A stretch of 64,000 bases of DNA from the NCBI GenBank assembly GCA_963772265.1, contig CAVYWS010000006.1, forward strand, positions 105,462 to 169,461, given 5' to 3'. Origin of the DNA: Mayfieldus sp963772265 (GTDB taxonomy: Bacteria; Actinomycetota; Thermoleophilia; Solirubrobacterales; 70-9). Under the pieces are notes generated by a model that did no database searches, was not told where the DNA came from, and worked only from the letters and a program-made list of their open reading frames with translations. This document shows, in pieces, positions 1-8,879 of this stretch. Position 1 is the first letter of the stretch. Each line of letters begins with the position of its first letter. The position numbers and the translations under genes are program-made.

Positions 1-318
1 CTGCTTGAGGTTCTCGCCCTCGACGTACTCGAAGACGATGTAGGGGTGCCCGCCGTCCTCACCGGCGTCGATCACCGAAACGATGTTGGGGTGCGACAGC
101 TTCGCCACCGCCTTCGCCTCGCGGCGGAAGCGCTCGAGCTGGTCGGGCTGCTCGGACATCTCGCGGTGCATGACCTTGACCGCCACCGGGCGGTCCAGGG
201 TCGCGTCCCGAGCCAGGTAGACGGTCGACATCCCGCCGCTGCCCAGCTTTGCCTCGAGCCGGTAGCGGCCCGAGAGGACCGTCCCGATCATCTGGGCGCT
301 TGTCGAGTAAGCCGGCAT
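1..318 (-). CDS. Ser/Thr protein kinase, PknB type (3' end off window)
   Basis: This is the N-terminal 106 residues of a Hanks-type serine/threonine kinase; the C-terminus lies beyond the left edge. The glycine-rich loop GSGGMSTVY is at about residues 26-34, the VAVK ATP-binding lysine at about residue 48, and the KLSHPNIV segment follows the alpha-C helix. Such kinases phosphorylate cell-envelope and division proteins, and PASTA domains often follow, but that part cannot be seen. The start chosen is ATG at 318. A second in-frame ATG at 291, nine codons later, is equally possible because neither has a clear ribosome site. Identity as a kinase is secure; substrate and full architecture are unknown. 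Confidence 0.9.
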   Translation of the reverse strand, partial: MPAYSTSAQMIGTVLSGRYRLEAKLGSGGMSTVYLARDATLDRPVAVKVMHREMSEQPDQLERFRREAKAVAKLSHPNIVSVIDAGEDGGHPYIVFEYVEGENLKQ

Positions 319-448
319 CGTTTTCAGAACGGAGGTTTGCGCATCTGGCACCTATTCTCGGCAACTCGGTGCCCGAAGGGCTCTGCTGGAGGCAATCCTG
401 CCTGTTCGGGGTCCTCGGAGCAGCGTGCGGAGGCGGGAGAAAACCGGG

Positions 449-1102
449 CTATGCGCCCGCGCCGAGCATCTCGTCGCCGGCCGCATTGAGCGCGCGCACC
501 GCGTCGACGATCTCCTTCGGCGCCTTGGCCGGAGAGCCGCTGTCGAAGGGCGGCTGGGGGTCATATTCGATTCCGAGCTGCACCGCCTGAGCGACCTCCG
601 GGCCGAGCTCGCGGTCGATCAGCACAAGCGCCATGTCGATCCCCGCGGACACCCCGGCCGCGGTGATCACCTTGCCGTCCACGACCACCCGCTCCGAGGT
701 CGGCTCGGCGCCGAAGCCGCGCAGGGGATCGAGGTAGAGCCAATGCCCGGTCGCCCGCTTGCCCTCGAGAAGCCCGGCCGCCCCGAGCACGAGCGAGCCG
801 GTGCAGACCGAGGTCGTCCAGCGGGTTCGCTCGTGGACGTCGCGCAGCCAGCCGAGGACCCGCTCGTCCTCGAGCAAGGGCCGGTTGCCCTCGCCGCCGC
901 CGACCAGGACGACGTCGGGGTCGGTCACGTCGTCGATCGAGGAGTCGGCGATCAGGCCGAGGGCGCCGCTGTCGGCGCGCACCTGCCCAGCCTCGGGGGC
1001 GACGAAGCGGACCTCCCAACCCGGCACCGACCGCAGCACCTCATAGGGGCCGATTACGTCGAGGACGGTCAGCTTGTCGAAGATCAGGATCGCGATCTGC
1101 AC
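449..1102 (-). CDS. DJ-1/PfpI family protein, isonitrile-hydratase-like
   Basis: A 217-residue DJ-1/PfpI (ThiJ) protein starting at GTG 1102 with the typical beta strand VQIAILIFDKLTVLDVIGP. The nucleophile-elbow cysteine is in SVCTGS (about C100). Together with an early Asp (about D15) and the Thr after the Cys, this resembles the catalytic set described for isonitrile hydratase, so hydration of a small electrophile is possible. The reading frame is open upstream to 1240, but that part is not family-like and overlaps purM. It follows purM by 28 bases on the same strand and is probably in its operon. The exact substrate is not predictable. Confidence 0.82.
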   Translation of the reverse strand: MQIAILIFDKLTVLDVIGPYEVLRSVPGWEVRFVAPEAGQVRADSGALGLIADSSIDDVTDPDVVLVGGGEGNRPLLEDERVLGWLRDVHERTRWTTSVCTGSLVLGAAGLLEGKRATGHWLYLDPLRGFGAEPTSERVVVDGKVITAAGVSAGIDMALVLIDRELGPEVAQAVQLGIEYDPQPPFDSGSPAKAPKEIVDAVRALNAAGDEMLGAGA

Positions 1103-1130
1103 GGGACCGAACCTATCAGCGGGGTGGCGC

Positions 1131-2127
<997 letters not shown>

Positions 2128-2135
<8 letters not shown>

Positions 2136-3096
2136 CGTCACCGCTCCCCCGGCCGGCAACCGGGGAGGCGGCGCCGGACCCCGCGGAGCCACCGTTGGTT
2201 GTCGAGCCGGTGCCCGGATCCTCGAAGCCGAGACCCACCACCTCGGACTCCGATCGGCGGCGCTCGGTTCGCAGCCGCGCCAGCACGAGCGCCGCCAGGG
2301 CGGCGCGGTAGGCGGCGTACGGCCACAGCGCCCGGTCTCGCTCGACCAGCCGGATCAGGCGCTGGGAGGCGAGGGTGGAGACGAAGGAGGCGCCGATCCC
2401 GAACCGCATCGCCCGCCGCAGGGACGGATCGACTCCACGCCCGCGCAGCCGGGCCCCTTTCAGCGCCGCCGCGCCGACGATGATCGGCAGCGCGACTGTG
2501 CGCGAGAGCAGGTTGGCGTGCTCGCGGGTGAAGCGCCGCCAGCGCGCCGCCGCCAGGGTGGCGCCGTTGCGCGAGACGCCCGGCGCCAGGGCGGTCGCCT
2601 GGGCGATCCCGAGCGCCAGTCCGTCGATCAGGCCGGCCTCGCCGCGACCGCGCAGCTGCGGCCGCCGGTCTGCGGCGACCATCGCCAGCGCTCCGGCCAG
2701 AAGGCCCAGTGCCGTCGCCCGTGGCCCGCCGAGGCGCTGCTCGATCGGGCGCTCCAGGGTGTAGCCGATCAGCGCAGCGGGGGCGAAGGAGAGCATCAGC
2801 ACCGCTGCCCGGCGGGCGTCGAATGCCTGCAGCTCCTCGGCGAGGATGCGCCGCTGGCCGATCAGCAGTGCCGCCGCGGCGCCGGCGTGCAGTGCCACCT
2901 CGAAGCTCTTTCGCAGCTCCGGGTCGAGGTTCTCCCATTCCCAGCCCGCCAGCCACGGCACCAGGCCCAGATGGGCCGAGCTGGAGACCGGCAGCAGTTC
3001 GGTGGGGCCCTCGATCAGCCCCAGGGCGACGGCGCGCCGGATCGGGATCGGCGCGTCCGCCGCCGGACCCGCGCCGTCTGCCGGAATCGAGCTCAA
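2128..3096 (-). CDS. uppP: undecaprenyl-diphosphatase (BacA/UppP family)
   Basis: Membrane phosphatase that recycles undecaprenyl pyrophosphate to the monophosphate used by peptidoglycan and surface-glycan synthesis. The family motif IEGPTELLPVSSSAH is near residues 26-40 and the second motif PGVSRNGAT lies near the middle. At about 322 residues it is longer than most UppP proteins because of a Gly/Ser-rich C-terminal tail. No ATG fits; TTG 3096, overlapping the stop of the DedA gene by 4 bases and preceded by GGGAGG at rather short spacing, is the best start. It sits beside a DedA protein and close to a glycan locus that depends on the same lipid carrier. Confidence 0.9.
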
Positions 3097-3776
3097 CTGC
3101 CTCCCGCGCGCGCCGGCTCGGCCTCTGTCTTCTCGCGGGGGCCGCGACCGCGGCGGCGCCTGATCAGCAGGTAGACGATCCCGGCGACGATCAGGACGGT
3201 GGCGGCGTAATCGAGGTACTGGAGGTGGTCGCGCCAGCTTTCCCAGTTGTTGCCGACCGCGTCGCCCAGCAGCGCCAGGCCGGCGATCCAGGGAAGCGAG
3301 CCGAGGGCGGTCAGCCAGCTGAAGCGCCAGAACGGCATCTCTGCCATCCCGGCGGGCAGCGAGATCAGTGCCCGCACCACGGGGACCATGCGGGTCCAGA
3401 AGACCGCCGCGTCGCCGTGGCGCTCGAACCAACGGTCGGTCGCCGCGAGCCGCTCGGAGCCGAGGTGGATCAGCCGGTTCTTCTCCAGCAGCTCGATGCG
3501 GCCGAAGTAGCCGGCTGCATAGATCAGCCAGGAGCCGACGATCTGGCCCACCATCCCGGCGGCGATGATGCCGAGCATCGACTGGTCGCCGGTCGAGACG
3601 TTGAAGCCGGCGAACAGCATCACCGCCTCGCTTGGCACCGGCAGGCAGGCGCTGTGGAGGAACATCAGAAAGGCGATACCGGCCAGGCCGGTGTCGTCGA
3701 TCACGTTGACGCAGAAGTCGACGATGGGCCCGCTGAGGCTTGCAGTCGGGCCGGCATGGAGTGCGAGACCAATCAT
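3093..3776 (-). CDS. DedA family membrane protein (VTT domain)
   Basis: A 227-residue DedA/VTT protein with several hydrophobic segments and a basic C-terminal tail. The LPVPSEAVMLFAG re-entrant region and the FWTRMVPVVRALISLPAG region, carrying the conserved arginines, are characteristic. Members of this family flip polyprenyl phosphates or phospholipids across the membrane, and some are undecaprenyl-phosphate flippases. The overlap with uppP supports that role here, since one enzyme makes the monophosphate outside and the other could return it inside. Start ATG 3776. Family membership is firm; the lipid substrate is inferred from context. Confidence 0.88.
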   Translation of the reverse strand: MIGLALHAGPTASLSGPIVDFCVNVIDDTGLAGIAFLMFLHSACLPVPSEAVMLFAGFNVSTGDQSMLGIIAAGMVGQIVGSWLIYAAGYFGRIELLEKNRLIHLGSERLAATDRWFERHGDAAVFWTRMVPVVRALISLPAGMAEMPFWRFSWLTALGSLPWIAGLALLGDAVGNNWESWRDHLQYLDYAATVLIVAGIVYLLIRRRRGRGPREKTEAEPARAGGS

Positions 3777-3869
3777 GCGCGGGCGGCGCTACATGCTACG
3801 GCAGGTTCATTGCCGTGCCTGCCCGCGACGCACTGGACGCGGAAACCGCCCTCTAGAATTCTTCGGTCA

Positions 3870-5762
3870 ATGCGGCGCTTGAACCACCCTGTGTACCGGG
3901 GCCGAACGCTTCAGGTGGTTGCCGACGTTGCGCTCTGCGCGCTGGCGTTCCTGCTCGCGTTCCGTCTTCGCTTCCTCGACGAGCCCAACGGCATCCCCGA
4001 TCGCTACTGGACTCTGTTCCTGCAGTCGGTCGCCTTCGTCGCGATCGGCAAGGTCACGGTCTTCGCCGCCTTCGGCCTCTACCAGAAGTGGTGGCGATAC
4101 GTGGGGCTCCGGGATCTGCTCGGGATCCTCCGCGCCGTCGCCGTCTCCAGCTTGATCCTGATCGTGCTCTTCACGGTGGTGAAGCCGTTCGCGGACAGCC
4201 TGCCGCGCTCGGTCGCGGTGATGGACTTCATGTTCACGCTGATGCTGGTGGCCGGGGCTCGCATCCTCGTGCGCCTGGTGATGGAGCGGCCCGGCCGGGG
4301 CGTGCGGATCGCCCGCGGGCGCGACGTGCTCGTGGTCGGCGCCGGCTCGGGCGGACAGATGGTGGTCCGCGAGCTGCAGCTCAACCCCAACCTGGGCTCG
4401 GTCGCGATCGGGTTCGTCGACGACGATCCCCGCAAGCGCGGGATGCGGATGCTCGGTCTCAAGGTCCTCGGCTCGACCGAGGAGATCGGAGCGATCCTCG
4501 ACGACACCGAGCCCGACGAGGTGGTGATCGCGATTCCCTCCGCGCCGGGCACCCTGCGGGCGAATGTCGTCGCCGCCTGCCGCGAGCGCGAGATCACGGT
4601 CCGAACCCTGCCCACCGTCTTCGAGCTGCTGCGCGGGGGCGTGCAGCTCACCAAGCAGCTGCGCGAGGTCCAGGTCGAGGACGTCCTCGGCCGCGACCCG
4701 GTCCACGTCGAGCTCGACACGGTCGGTGCCTACCTGCAGGACCGCAAGGTGCTGGTCACCGGCGCCGGCGGCTCGATCGGGTCGGAGCTGTGCCGGCAGA
4801 TCGCGAGGGTGCGCCCGCGGCTGCTGGTGATGGTCGACAACGCGGAGTCGAACCTGTTCTCGATCGACCGCGAGATGGTCGACGAGCGCCACTTCACCAA
4901 CGTCGAGTCGGTTCTCGCCGACTGCCGCGAGCCGGCGCGGATGCTCGAGGTGATGCAGCGGTTCAAGCCCGAGGTCGTCTTCCACGCCGCCGCCTACAAG
5001 CACGTCCCGATGATGGAGGGCAACCCGCTCGAGGCGGTGCGAAACAACGCGATCGCGACCCGGATCACCGCCGAGACCGCCGCGGCGTCGGGGGTCGAGC
5101 GCTTCGTCCTCGTCTCCACCGACAAGGCGGTCAACCCGCAGACCGTGATGGGGGCCTCGAAGGCGATGGCCGAGTGGATCGTCGAGGTGGCGGGCGAGAA
5201 GCATCCCGGGACGCGGTTCGCGAGCGTGCGCTTCGGCAACGTCCTCGCCTCCTCCGGAAGCGTGGTCCCGGTCTTCCGACGCCAGATCGAGCGCGGCGGC
5301 CCGGTGACCGTCACCCACCCGGAGATGAGCCGCTTCTTCATGACCATCCCCGAAGCCGTGCAGCTGGTGATCCGGGCCGGCGACATCGGGGCCGGCAAGG
5401 GTGAGGTCTTCGTCCTCGACATGGGCGACCCGGTGCGGATCGTCGACCTCGCCCACAACATGATCCGCCTCGCCGGATACGAGCCCGAGACCGACATCGC
5501 GATCGAGTTCACCGGCATCCGGCCCGGGGAGAAGCTTCACGAGGAGCTGCACGGGGAGCACGAGCAGCTGCGGCCGACCGCGGCGAAGCGGATCCTGCGA
5601 GCGGTTCGCGACGTGCCCCTTGACCCCGAGTGGGTGATCTCGACGCTGGACAGCATGGAGCAGCTCATCCTCGCCGGCGACGAGTCCAACCTCTCCGAGC
5701 GGGTCGTCGAGCTGGTCACCGCCCCCGGCGGGGGCGAGGCGGCAGTCGTCTACGACAAGTAG
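3870..5762 (+). CDS. nucleoside-diphosphate-sugar 4,6-dehydratase/epimerase, FlaA1/CapD (WbpM) family
   Basis: A 630-residue membrane-anchored sugar-nucleotide dehydratase. Four hydrophobic segments lie within residues 15-136. A CoA-binding-like Rossmann domain starts at DVLVVGAGSGG (152-162) and the catalytic SDR domain at VTGAGGSIGS (296-305). The active-site region has STDKA (416-420) and MGASK (427-431), the Met-Lys form used by WbpM-type inverting dehydratases instead of Tyr-Lys. It would make a deoxy-amino-sugar precursor for the surface glycan built by the following genes. The start is ATG 3870; the frame is open upstream for more than 1 kb, but that is antisense to other genes. Sugar identity is unknown. 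Confidence 0.93.
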   Translation: MRRLNHPVYRGRTLQVVADVALCALAFLLAFRLRFLDEPNGIPDRYWTLFLQSVAFVAIGKVTVFAAFGLYQKWWRYVGLRDLLGILRAVAVSSLILIVLFTVVKPFADSLPRSVAVMDFMFTLMLVAGARILVRLVMERPGRGVRIARGRDVLVVGAGSGGQMVVRELQLNPNLGSVAIGFVDDDPRKRGMRMLGLKVLGSTEEIGAILDDTEPDEVVIAIPSAPGTLRANVVAACREREITVRTLPTVFELLRGGVQLTKQLREVQVEDVLGRDPVHVELDTVGAYLQDRKVLVTGAGGSIGSELCRQIARVRPRLLVMVDNAESNLFSIDREMVDERHFTNVESVLADCREPARMLEVMQRFKPEVVFHAAAYKHVPMMEGNPLEAVRNNAIATRITAETAAASGVERFVLVSTDKAVNPQTVMGASKAMAEWIVEVAGEKHPGTRFASVRFGNVLASSGSVVPVFRRQIERGGPVTVTHPEMSRFFMTIPEAVQLVIRAGDIGAGKGEVFVLDMGDPVRIVDLAHNMIRLAGYEPETDIAIEFTGIRPGEKLHEELHGEHEQLRPTAAKRILRAVRDVPLDPEWVISTLDSMEQLILAGDESNLSERVVELVTAPGGGEAAVVYDK

Positions 5763-5780
5763 CCTCCGCGGCTCTCAGCC

Positions 5781-6578
5781 GTGGAGCAAGCGATCAAGGA
5801 CATTGGGGCCTTCGCCGGCCTGGCGGCATTTCTCGGGCTGGCGGTGCTGTCGCTGCTCTATTTCTCCCAGGCCCGCGACCTAAGGCGGCTGCGCGATTGG
5901 GCCGGCCGCGCACCCGAGCGCGACGCCGAGGAGATCGAGTCGACCTCCGACCTGGCCGCCGAGCGGGCCGAGGAGCTCCGCAAGCTCGAGGAGGAGCGCC
6001 GGCGCCGCGAGGAGGCGGCAACAGCGGAGAACCGGGAAGCGGCGAAGCGCGAGGAGCGCCGCCGCCGTCGCGAGGCCGGGCTTCCGGTCACCACCCGCCG
6101 CGAGCGGGTCCGCGAATGGTTCGGGGGGCTCGGAGGAAGGCGCCGGCCCGAGCCCCGCTATCTGGTCGTGATCATCGCCGGCGTGATCGTCCTCGGCGCC
6201 GGTGTCGCGGTTGGCGCTTCGCAGCTGATCGGCGGAGGCAGCGACTCGAGCTCGGGCAAGAAGGTCCTGAAGCCGGGCCAGGTCCAGGTCGACGTCCTCA
6301 ACGGGACCAACCCACCGGTCAACGGCCTCGCCGGGCTGATCAGCGACAAGCTCGAGTCGAGTGGCTACCAGACCGGGCGCGTCACCGACACCTCGGGCAG
6401 CTTCGAGACAAGCGTCGTGATGTACAAGCGCGGCTACGGGCCGGAGGCGACGAAGATCGCCCGCAAGCTGAGCATCAAGAAGACGAGCCTGCTGACCAAC
6501 CAAATCCGCAGCGATGCCAAGAGCGGCAACCCGATCGCGGTCGTGATGGGGCAGGACAAGTCGAATTTCTCCGGCTGA
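5781..6578 (+). CDS. LytR C-terminal domain (LytR_C) membrane protein
   Basis: A 265-residue protein starting at GTG 5781. It has an N-terminal membrane segment (about 8-29), a highly charged Glu/Arg-rich stretch likely to form a coiled coil (about 50-115), a second membrane helix (about 128-150) and a C-terminal LytR_C-type domain beginning near VQVDVLNGT. LytR_C domains accompany cell-wall glycan ligases, but the catalytic LytR-CpsA-Psr domain is absent, so this is probably an accessory protein. It follows the dehydratase by 18 bases and fits the glycan locus. Biochemical role is not established. Confidence 0.75.
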   Translation: MEQAIKDIGAFAGLAAFLGLAVLSLLYFSQARDLRRLRDWAGRAPERDAEEIESTSDLAAERAEELRKLEEERRRREEAATAENREAAKREERRRRREAGLPVTTRRERVREWFGGLGGRRRPEPRYLVVIIAGVIVLGAGVAVGASQLIGGGSDSSSGKKVLKPGQVQVDVLNGTNPPVNGLAGLISDKLESSGYQTGRVTDTSGSFETSVVMYKRGYGPEATKIARKLSIKKTSLLTNQIRSDAKSGNPIAVVMGQDKSNFSG

Positions 6579-6617
6579 CGCCCGGGCTGGGCACGGCCTC
6601 ACAAGTAATCTGGCCGC

Positions 6618-7151
6618 GTGCCGGCCGAGGGTGAGCAGGATCGACGCCTGGGCGCGAGTCGGGTCCTTGCCCCGGCGATCTTCGCGCTGCTCGTCCTCGC
6701 CACCGTCGCGGCGTTTGCCTACGCGCAGCGGCTGAAGCGCGAGCCGCTCGTGCTCGACAAGGTGTCCTTCCTCCCGCTCGAGGCCGGGGAGACGGTCGTG
6801 ACGCCGAACGGCGACGGGCGCCATGACATCGCCCGGGTCAGGTTTCGGCTGACCAAGACCGACCATGGCGTGGTCCAGCTGATCGATCGCAACGAGCAGC
6901 CGGTCCGCGCCTTCACGGTCAAGGTCCTGAGCGAGAAGGGGAGGGTGACCTCGAGGATCCCGCCCGGCGGCGTGCTGCCCGCATACAAGACCTTCGGGTT
7001 TCGCTGGAACGGCCGGGTCGGGGCCGGCCGGCTCGCCCCGACCGGTCCCTACCGGCTGCGGGTGAAGCTGCTCGGCGAGGACCGCACCCTGGATCCGGGC
7101 GGGCGGATCAGGCTGCACACGCTGCGCGCAGTCGGAGGCCCGGGTAGCTGA
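6618..7151 (+). CDS. membrane-anchored protein with FlgD-like Ig domain
   Basis: A 177-residue protein with one N-terminal membrane segment (about 17-36) followed by an extracytoplasmic beta-rich domain. The motif VTPNGDGRHD is typical of FlgD-type Ig-like or C-terminal sorting-type domains, and FGFRWNGRVGAGRLAPTG matches the repeated strand pattern of these modules. Start GTG 6618; the stop TGA shares one base with the ATG of the next gene. It is likely a structural or anchoring partner of the surface glycan machinery. No enzymatic motif is visible. Confidence 0.6.
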   Translation: MPAEGEQDRRLGASRVLAPAIFALLVLATVAAFAYAQRLKREPLVLDKVSFLPLEAGETVVTPNGDGRHDIARVRFRLTKTDHGVVQLIDRNEQPVRAFTVKVLSEKGRVTSRIPPGGVLPAYKTFGFRWNGRVGAGRLAPTGPYRLRVKLLGEDRTLDPGGRIRLHTLRAVGGPGS

Positions 7152-7624
7152 TGGGGGACGTCCTCGCCGGGGTCGGGCTGTTCGCGGCGGTCCTCGCGGT
7201 CGCCGCAGCGATGCTTTGGGAGCCGTCGGCGCGGCGCTCGGCGGCGATGCTCCTCGCCCTGGCGCTGATCCCGGTCCTGATCCTCGGCGACCAATGGCAT
7301 TCGGCCGAGGTCAGCGACCTGCGCGACCATCTTGGCCGCCTGATCGGTCTCGGCGCGGTCGCGGTGCTGGTCGTGGGAGGGCTGACCCTCCTCTTCAGCC
7401 GCCGCCCGCTGCTGGTGCCGCTGGCGGTCATCGCCGCGGCCCCGTTCCGGACCCCGATCCACGCCGGGGGCCAGGAGGCCAACCTCCTCGTCCCCCTCTA
7501 CCTGGTGATCGCGGGCGGCGTGCTGGCAGACGGTCTGGGGGGAGGCAAGGAGTACAGGCGAATCTTCCGCGGGTGGCGCCGGCGGCGGGGACCCCCGCCG
7601 CGCGCAGGTCGCGAAAGCGACTGA
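7151..7624 (+). CDS. polytopic membrane protein, probable N-terminal part of a two-gene O-antigen ligase/polymerase
   Basis: A 157-residue protein with four or five hydrophobic helices and a basic tail. The segment AAPFRTPIHAGGQEANLLVPLYLVIAG (about residues 97-123) resembles the N-terminal third of actinobacterial O-antigen ligase proteins, which normally run on into the sequence encoded by the next gene. Here a stop at 7624 separates them, but the next gene has its own start and ribosome site. It is therefore either a naturally split polymerase or an old frameshift. No catalytic residue can be assigned. Confidence 0.6.
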   Translation: MGDVLAGVGLFAAVLAVAAAMLWEPSARRSAAMLLALALIPVLILGDQWHSAEVSDLRDHLGRLIGLGAVAVLVVGGLTLLFSRRPLLVPLAVIAAAPFRTPIHAGGQEANLLVPLYLVIAGGVLADGLGGGKEYRRIFRGWRRRRGPPPRAGRESD

Positions 7625-7643
7625 GCACGGTGGGGGAGCTTCC

Positions 7644-8879
7644 GTGCGGACAGGACCCGCGGCCTTGCGCGTCGTCCTGGCAGCCGTCCTGGTCCTCTAC
7701 GCCGTCCAGTCGGTCTACTCGGAGGACTTCTCCCGCGCCCTCCAGAACGCCGCCTTCTTCTACCTGCCCTTCGCGCTCGCCTTCGTCCTCCTCGCCCGGT
7801 GCCGCTGGGATCGCCGCCTGCTCGTCCTCGCCCTCGCGGTCGTCGCGGCCGAGTCGCTGGTCTTCGTCGCCTTCGGGAGCTGGGAGTACGCGGCCCGGCA
7901 TCTGGTCTGGAACGACGAGGTGATCAAGTCGAATGACTTCCACACCTACTTCCGGGTCAACTCGCTGTTCTGGGATCCGAACGTCTACGGGCGCTACCTG
8001 GCGCTGGCCATAGCCGCGATCGTCGCGGCGCTGCTGTGGGCGCGCAGCATCCGGCTGGCGCTGTGGCTGGGCGCCCTGGTGGGGGTGCTGTGGCTGGGCC
8101 TGGTCTCGACCTTCTCGCAGTCGAGCTTCGTCGCCCTGCTCGTCGGCCTTGCGGTCCTGGCGGCGCTGCGCTGGAGCCTGCGCTGGGCGCTGGCCGCCTG
8201 CGCGGGCGCGGTGATCGCCGCGGCGGCGTTCGTCCTCGTCGCCGGCGGCTCGCTGAAGATCGACCTCTCGACCCAGCAGAAGCTCAACAAGGACACGAGC
8301 GGCCGCGCCAACCTGATCAGCGAGGGGATCGCGCTGTTCGGCGACCGGCCGCTGTGGGGCTACGGCTCGGGCTCGTTCTCGGTCGCCTATCAGAAGCACC
8401 GCAGCCACAGCGGCCAGCTCAACGTCTCGCACACCGAGCCGGTAACGGTGGCCGCCGAGCAGGGCCTGATCGGCATCGCCGCCTACCTCGCCCTTCTCGC
8501 GGTCGCCTTCGCCACTCTGCTCCGGGGGATGGTGGCATTGATGCCGGGGCTGAGATCACCTCCCTCTGCGGGTGGTGCGGCGGACGCCGAATCCGGTCCG
8601 CGCGGACCGTGGAGCACGGGCGGATTCGCGTCCGCCGCGACAGGACCCGCAGCCGAGGGGCTGGTCCAGATCGCTGCCCGCGCCGCGATCCTCGCCTGCT
8701 TCGTCGCCCTGATCGCCCACACGATGGCCTACGCCGGATTCCTCGAGGACCCGCTGACCTGGGTGCTGCTGGCGATCGGCGGCTCACTCGCGCTCGCCCC
8801 CGAGCCGGCCACGGCGGCCGCCGCGGCGCAGGTTGCCCCGGAGGGCGCGACGCCGCCTCCCGCGCGGGCCCCGGCCTAG
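7644..8879 (+). CDS. O-antigen ligase / polymerase (Wzy-WaaL family)
   Basis: A 411-residue polytopic membrane protein of the Wzy_C/O-antigen ligase superfamily, which joins glycan repeat units or transfers them from undecaprenyl pyrophosphate at the outer face. About eight to ten hydrophobic helices are visible. A large periplasmic-type loop contains RANLISEGIALFGDRPLWGYGSGSF (about 221-245) and the HTEPVTVAAEQGLIGI segment with the conserved His/Glu region. Start GTG 7644 follows GGGGGAG at good spacing. A low-complexity insert near residues 300-340 is unusual. It is best read together with the preceding small gene. Confidence 0.85.
   Translation: MRTGPAALRVVLAAVLVLYAVQSVYSEDFSRALQNAAFFYLPFALAFVLLARCRWDRRLLVLALAVVAAESLVFVAFGSWEYAARHLVWNDEVIKSNDFHTYFRVNSLFWDPNVYGRYLALAIAAIVAALLWARSIRLALWLGALVGVLWLGLVSTFSQSSFVALLVGLAVLAALRWSLRWALAACAGAVIAAAAFVLVAGGSLKIDLSTQQKLNKDTSGRANLISEGIALFGDRPLWGYGSGSFSVAYQKHRSHSGQLNVSHTEPVTVAAEQGLIGIAAYLALLAVAFATLLRGMVALMPGLRSPPSAGGAADAESGPRGPWSTGGFASAATGPAAEGLVQIAARAAILACFVALIAHTMAYAGFLEDPLTWVLLAIGGSLALAPEPATAAAAAQVAPEGATPPPARAPA

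Noticed and set aside
319..448. Small structured RNA (SRP-like) between the kinase and DJ-1 genes
   Set aside because: A few short hairpins occur but the conserved SRP core (GGAAGG-GCAG type) is absent on both strands.
3867..5561. Long antisense frame of 564 codons opposite the dehydratase gene
   Set aside because: Composition (His, Asp, Arg-rich, no family pattern) is that of a shadow frame in GC-rich DNA.
2709..5762. A 1017-residue open frame on the plus strand
   Set aside because: Only the part from ATG 3870 is protein-like (FlaA1/CapD); the upstream third is antisense to uppP and the DedA gene.
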